Below the pieces are notes generated by a model. That model saw only the letters and a program-made list of their open reading frames with translations, had not been told where the DNA came from and ran no database searches. DNA of 64,000 bases from Rhodohalobacter sp. SW132. Its GTDB lineage: Bacteria; Bacteroidota; Rhodothermia; Balneolales; Balneolaceae. Positions 61,177 through 64,000 of the stretch are shown one piece after another. Each line of letters starts with the position of its first letter. The first letter of the stretch is position 1. The stretch lies in assembly GCF_003390325.1 (NCBI RefSeq), contig NZ_QUOK01000008.1, positions 124,001 to 188,000 of the forward strand, read 5' to 3'. Position numbers and translations under genes: made by a program.

Positions 61177-64000
61177 CAGTTTACCTCCAGTAAATATTGT
61201 ATGAGCTGCGATCGCTCCTGTTCAATAGCCTGCCTCAATTCGGCATCCTCATCAAGGTCGAAGTATTTTCGCCCATCGATCCAGGTTTGCTCGGCTTTTG
61301 TGAATGTTGAGAGCGGATCACCGTTCCAGATCACAAAATCTGCATCTTTACCGGGTTCCAGTGATCCAACGCGATCATCAATACCCAGCAGTTTTGCAGT
61401 GCTGATGGTAACCATTGAGAGTGCTATCTCCGGATCTACTCCGGCATGCACCATTTTGGCCGCTTCCCAGTTCATACGGGATGCGATCTGGCTGTTATCG
61501 GAATGGAGCGAGGTAACAACTCCGGCTTCATCCAGCAGTCTGGCATTAAAAATGGTTCCGTCGTACGCTTCAATTTTAAAAGAAGACCAGTCGGACCACA
61601 CCACAGCGCCGGCTCCGTGTTCAGCCAGCTCAGGAGCTACTTTGTAGGCTTCAACTCCGTGATGAAATGCTTTGATCGTGAAATCGAACTTCTCGGCCAC
61701 GCGCATCAGTGCCAGGATTTCATCCTGACGATAACTGTGCGACTGCACCAGGATATCCCCTTCCAGAATATCTACAATCGCCTCCATTCTGAGATCTCTT
61801 CTGGGCTGAATTCCCGCTCCTGTATCATTCCACTCGTTCCAGCGCGATTGATAATCACGAGCCATTGAAAAGCGGTCTTCTATAATGTGCTGTGTTCCCA
61901 TTCGGGTTTCGGGATAGCGATCAGAACCTACTCGCTTGGGATTTTCACCCAGTGCAAATTTCACGGTTCGCGGTGCGCCTTCAAATTTCAGATCGTGGGA
62001 TAAAGCACCCCATCGCATTTTAATGTGCTGATTTTGTCCGCCGATCGGGTTCGCCGATCCGTGCATCACGTGAGCGGTAGTCAGGCCGCCGGCGATTTGC
62101 CGGTACATCCAGATGTTGTTGATGTTAAGTACATCACCCAGCCGAACTTCCGGCACGATTGCATTTCCTACTTCATTTACGCCATCGGTTCCGGAATGGA
62201 TGTGGGCATCAATCAGCCCGGGAGTAACGTGCTTGCCTTCGGCATCAATGACAACCGCATTGCCCGGTGCACTCAGGTTTTGTCCAACTTCGGCTACTTC
62301 CCCGTTGCGGATCAGCAGATCTGCATTCTCAAGAATTCCCTGGTCGCCCATGGTCCAGATTGTAGCATTTTGTACAAGTACAGCTGAGGGCTGATCGGGT
62401 ATCGATTCGCGGCCGTATTCCATACTTGGACGGATATCAGCAAGTTCAAGTGTCCGTTCCGGCAGTGAGATCTCTTCGGGCTGATCCTGTTCCCCGGCAG
62501 CCGTTCGCTCGCCGGTAAAACTGATCCGATCACCGTCCGGCATCTCTGCCCAGCCGATCAGTTCATCACCGGAAATGGATGCTGTCAGGCGTATTCTTCC
62601 GGTCATCTCAAGCTCTTCTCCGGGGAATGTAGCTCTGAATCTCCGGGCCTGCTCTTCAACCGATACGGCGGATAGATCAATCTCTTCTCCGTTGATTGTA
62701 ATGGTTCCGTTCAGACTGCCGACAGTTCCCTTCACTTCAATCACACCTTCAACATCTCCTGCAGATACGGCCCATTCACCTCTTGCATCAATGGTCGCCG
62801 CCGGATTTACCCGGTAATGATCTCCATCAACCCAAACATCAAGAATTTTTGCCTCTGTATGAAACAGGTCGCCATTTGTGATAATCAGATTTGCGGCTTT
62901 CCCCTCTTCAAGAGTTCCGTGGGTATCGCTGATTCCCAGCAGGCTGGACGGGTTGATCGTCAGAGCAGCGAGCGCTGTTTCGGCATCGAGGCCGGCATGA
63001 ACAGCTTTTCGAACGTTTGGAAGAAAATCGGAAAGATTATTAAGCCCGTCTGTAGTAAACGAAAAGAGGAGCCCGGCTTCGGCAATTCTCGCAGGATTTT
63101 CCGGTGCAAGATACCAGTGACGAAGCGTTGAGAGGTTTTCTCCAAGAGCATTTTCGGGACTGGTAACATCCGGTTTCTCCGGAAATGCGAGCGGCAGGAT
63201 CAGCGGTATGTCACGGCCTGACAAATAATCGACAATTCTGTACTCATGCCCGCTTCCCCGAATCCACGGCGTGATGTTAAATTCTTCCGTTAGACGGAGG
63301 CTTCTTAAGACTTCCTCTTCACTGTTTACGGCAAATAACATGGGCTGATTTCCCTGTGCCGCATCCCCAAGAGCGGCCAGCGCGGCATTCGATTCCGGAC
63401 GATTAAGGCCCTGGGGATTTGACCGGTATGTGTCATGTGCAGTTTGATACCAATCTGCATCATACAGAGTCTGACGGATGAATGCGATTCCGCCAATTGC
63501 CGAGGTTGGATAACTGTAACCAAGCGACCAGCTTCGGGTCAGTGACGCCCCCTGTGCTACCCTGTCCCGGATCACACGGTCTGATACCGAACCATTTCCC
63601 AGGCTCATTACTGCAGAATGGCCTTTAAAAATTCCGAGCGGAGGCACTGAATTTGCCGCTGTGAACCCGAGCTTTCGGAGCTCTTCACTTCCATCATCCT
63701 CCAGCTCATACTCTCCTTCGGCCGTTAAGTGCGCTCGAAGCTGAACATTCCAGGAGAGATTTCCGCGATCCAGATCTTCCCGTGGATTCTGCATTCCAAC
63801 TTCCGTATACGGGTCGATAAATCCGGGATAGATCGTTTTCCCTTCCAAATTCCACACCCGGGCGTCGGCGGGCGGCTCAATACCCGTACCAACCTGATCA
63901 ATTACGCCTCCCCGAACCACAATCGTTGCATTTTCAAGCGTTTCTCCGGGTGAAACCACAACCGTAGCATTCGTAAATGCATGAACTGACGGTGAGCTGT
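61176..64000 (-). CDS. Two-domain amidohydrolase (5' end outside window)
   Basis: Seen: more than 940 residues, open to the right edge (an in-frame GTG at 63959 is not the true start, since coding runs on with FTNATVVVSPGETLENA). Domain 1 (to about residue 420 from the GTG) has YPGFIDPYTEVG instead of PGLIDxHxH and ends GTLEEGKAANLIITNGD. A middle beta segment follows (about 420-520). Domain 2 (about 530-915) has an intact PGLIDAHIHSGTDG, LLDEAGVVTSLHSDN and GSLEPGKDADFVIWNGDP. Together with the next gene the operon encodes three amidohydrolase domains, one with a clear HxH. Secreted in relatives (inference); the substrate is unknown, perhaps peptides or cyclic amides. Confidence 0.88.
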   Translation of the reverse strand, partial: SSPSVHAFTNATVVVSPGETLENATIVVRGGVIDQVGTGIEPPADARVWNLEGKTIYPGFIDPYTEVGMQNPREDLDRGNLSWNVQLRAHLTAEGEYELEDDGSEELRKLGFTAANSVPPLGIFKGHSAVMSLGNGSVSDRVIRDRVAQGASLTRSWSLGYSYPTSAIGGIAFIRQTLYDADWYQTAHDTYRSNPQGLNRPESNAALAALGDAAQGNQPMLFAVNSEEEVLRSLRLTEEFNITPWIRGSGHEYRIVDYLSGRDIPLILPLAFPEKPDVTSPENALGENLSTLRHWYLAPENPARIAEAGLLFSFTTDGLNNLSDFLPNVRKAVHAGLDAETALAALTINPSSLLGISDTHGTLEEGKAANLIITNGDLFHTEAKILDVWVDGDHYRVNPAATIDARGEWAVSAGDVEGVIEVKGTVGSLNGTITINGEEIDLSAVSVEEQARRFRATFPGEELEMTGRIRLTASISGDELIGWAEMPDGDRISFTGERTAAGEQDQPEEISLPERTLELADIRPSMEYGRESIPDQPSAVLVQNATIWTMGDQGILENADLLIRNGEVAEVGQNLSAPGNAVVIDAEGKHVTPGLIDAHIHSGTDGVNEVGNAIVPEVRLGDVLNINNIWMYRQIAGGLTTAHVMHGSANPIGGQNQHIKMRWGALSHDLKFEGAPRTVKFALGENPKRVGSDRYPETRMGTQHIIEDRFSMARDYQSRWNEWNDTGAGIQPRRDLRMEAIVDILEGDILVQSHSYRQDEILALMRVAEKFDFTIKAFHHGVEAYKVAPELAEHGAGAVVWSDWSSFKIEAYDGTIFNARLLDEAGVVTSLHSDNSQIASRMNWEAAKMVHAGVDPEIALSMVTISTAKLLGIDDRVGSLEPGKDADFVIWNGDPLSTFTKAEQTWIDGRKYFDLDEDAELRQAIEQERSQLIQYLLEVN

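Overview
The window looks like a chromosome segment of a Balneolota/Bacteroidota-type bacterium (Rhodohalobacter/Gracilimonas/Balneola-like). This is inferred from moderate GC content, a secreted protein with a NYPNPFNP-type C-terminal sorting domain (type IX secretion style), a Wzi-like capsule protein, Reg_prop sensor proteins, paired M16 peptidases, paired amidohydrolases and YbdG-type channels. No rRNA, prophage, CRISPR array or transposase was seen. Two tRNA-Arg genes are present.

Layout. 1-12.5 kb: four minus-strand sensory proteins in a row, namely a beta-propeller sensor cut by the window edge, a 2357-residue kinase with about 13 PAS and 3 GAF domains, a REC-PAS-HisKA_3 kinase and a PAS-HisKA_2 kinase. 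13-15.5 kb: an LpxH-like phosphatase overlapping a glycosyltransferase, facing a DinB-fold protein. 15.6-19.3 kb: a two-gene M16 peptidase operon (one active and one HxxEH-less subunit). 19.6-30.2 kb: a sulfur island. A GntR/UTRA regulator, a DsrE-like protein and an FAD oxidoreductase lie divergent to sulfide:quinone oxidoreductase, a split YeeE/YedE transporter, a persulfide dioxygenase fused to two rhodanese domains, a SulP transporter, an SLC13/RCK permease and a small rhodanese. Read together, sulfide is oxidised to persulfide (SQR), persulfide to sulfite (dioxygenase/rhodanese), and the products are moved by the transporters. An inverted repeat of HutC/GntR type lies in the divergent promoter region.

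30.3-36.6 kb: an orphan 59-aa coiled-coil protein, a cyclase-family lipoprotein, an Xre/RES toxin-antitoxin pair, an unknown lipoprotein, a DUF1456 protein divergent to a D-lactate dehydrogenase-like enzyme, and a YbdG-type channel. 36.7-45.1 kb: a membrane protein with a degenerate Nudix-like domain, a propeller-M28 peptidase-FN3 protein, and an adaptor/permease/TolC efflux operon without an ATPase gene. 45.4-49.2 kb: a likely catabolic operon (TIM-barrel isomerase, enolase-superfamily enzyme, VOC protein, 2-hydroxyacid dehydrogenase). 49.4-52.4 kb: a tiny charged protein, a repeat-bearing exported protein and a sorting-domain protein.

52.4-55.7 kb is the oddest stretch. Two intact tRNA-Arg genes alternate with two tRNA remnants in which defined tRNA arms are swapped for short TCCCGA...TCGGGA palindromes. 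The gaps are filled by word-like inverted repeats. A Wzi-like gene follows. 55.7-64 kb: a GH20 hexosaminidase lipoprotein preceded by a perfect 13-bp inverted repeat, a 151-bp MITE-like element, a monoacylglycerol lipase-like hydrolase, and two overlapping amidohydrolase genes that together carry three amidohydrolase domains.

All calls come from reading the sequence. No database search was run.
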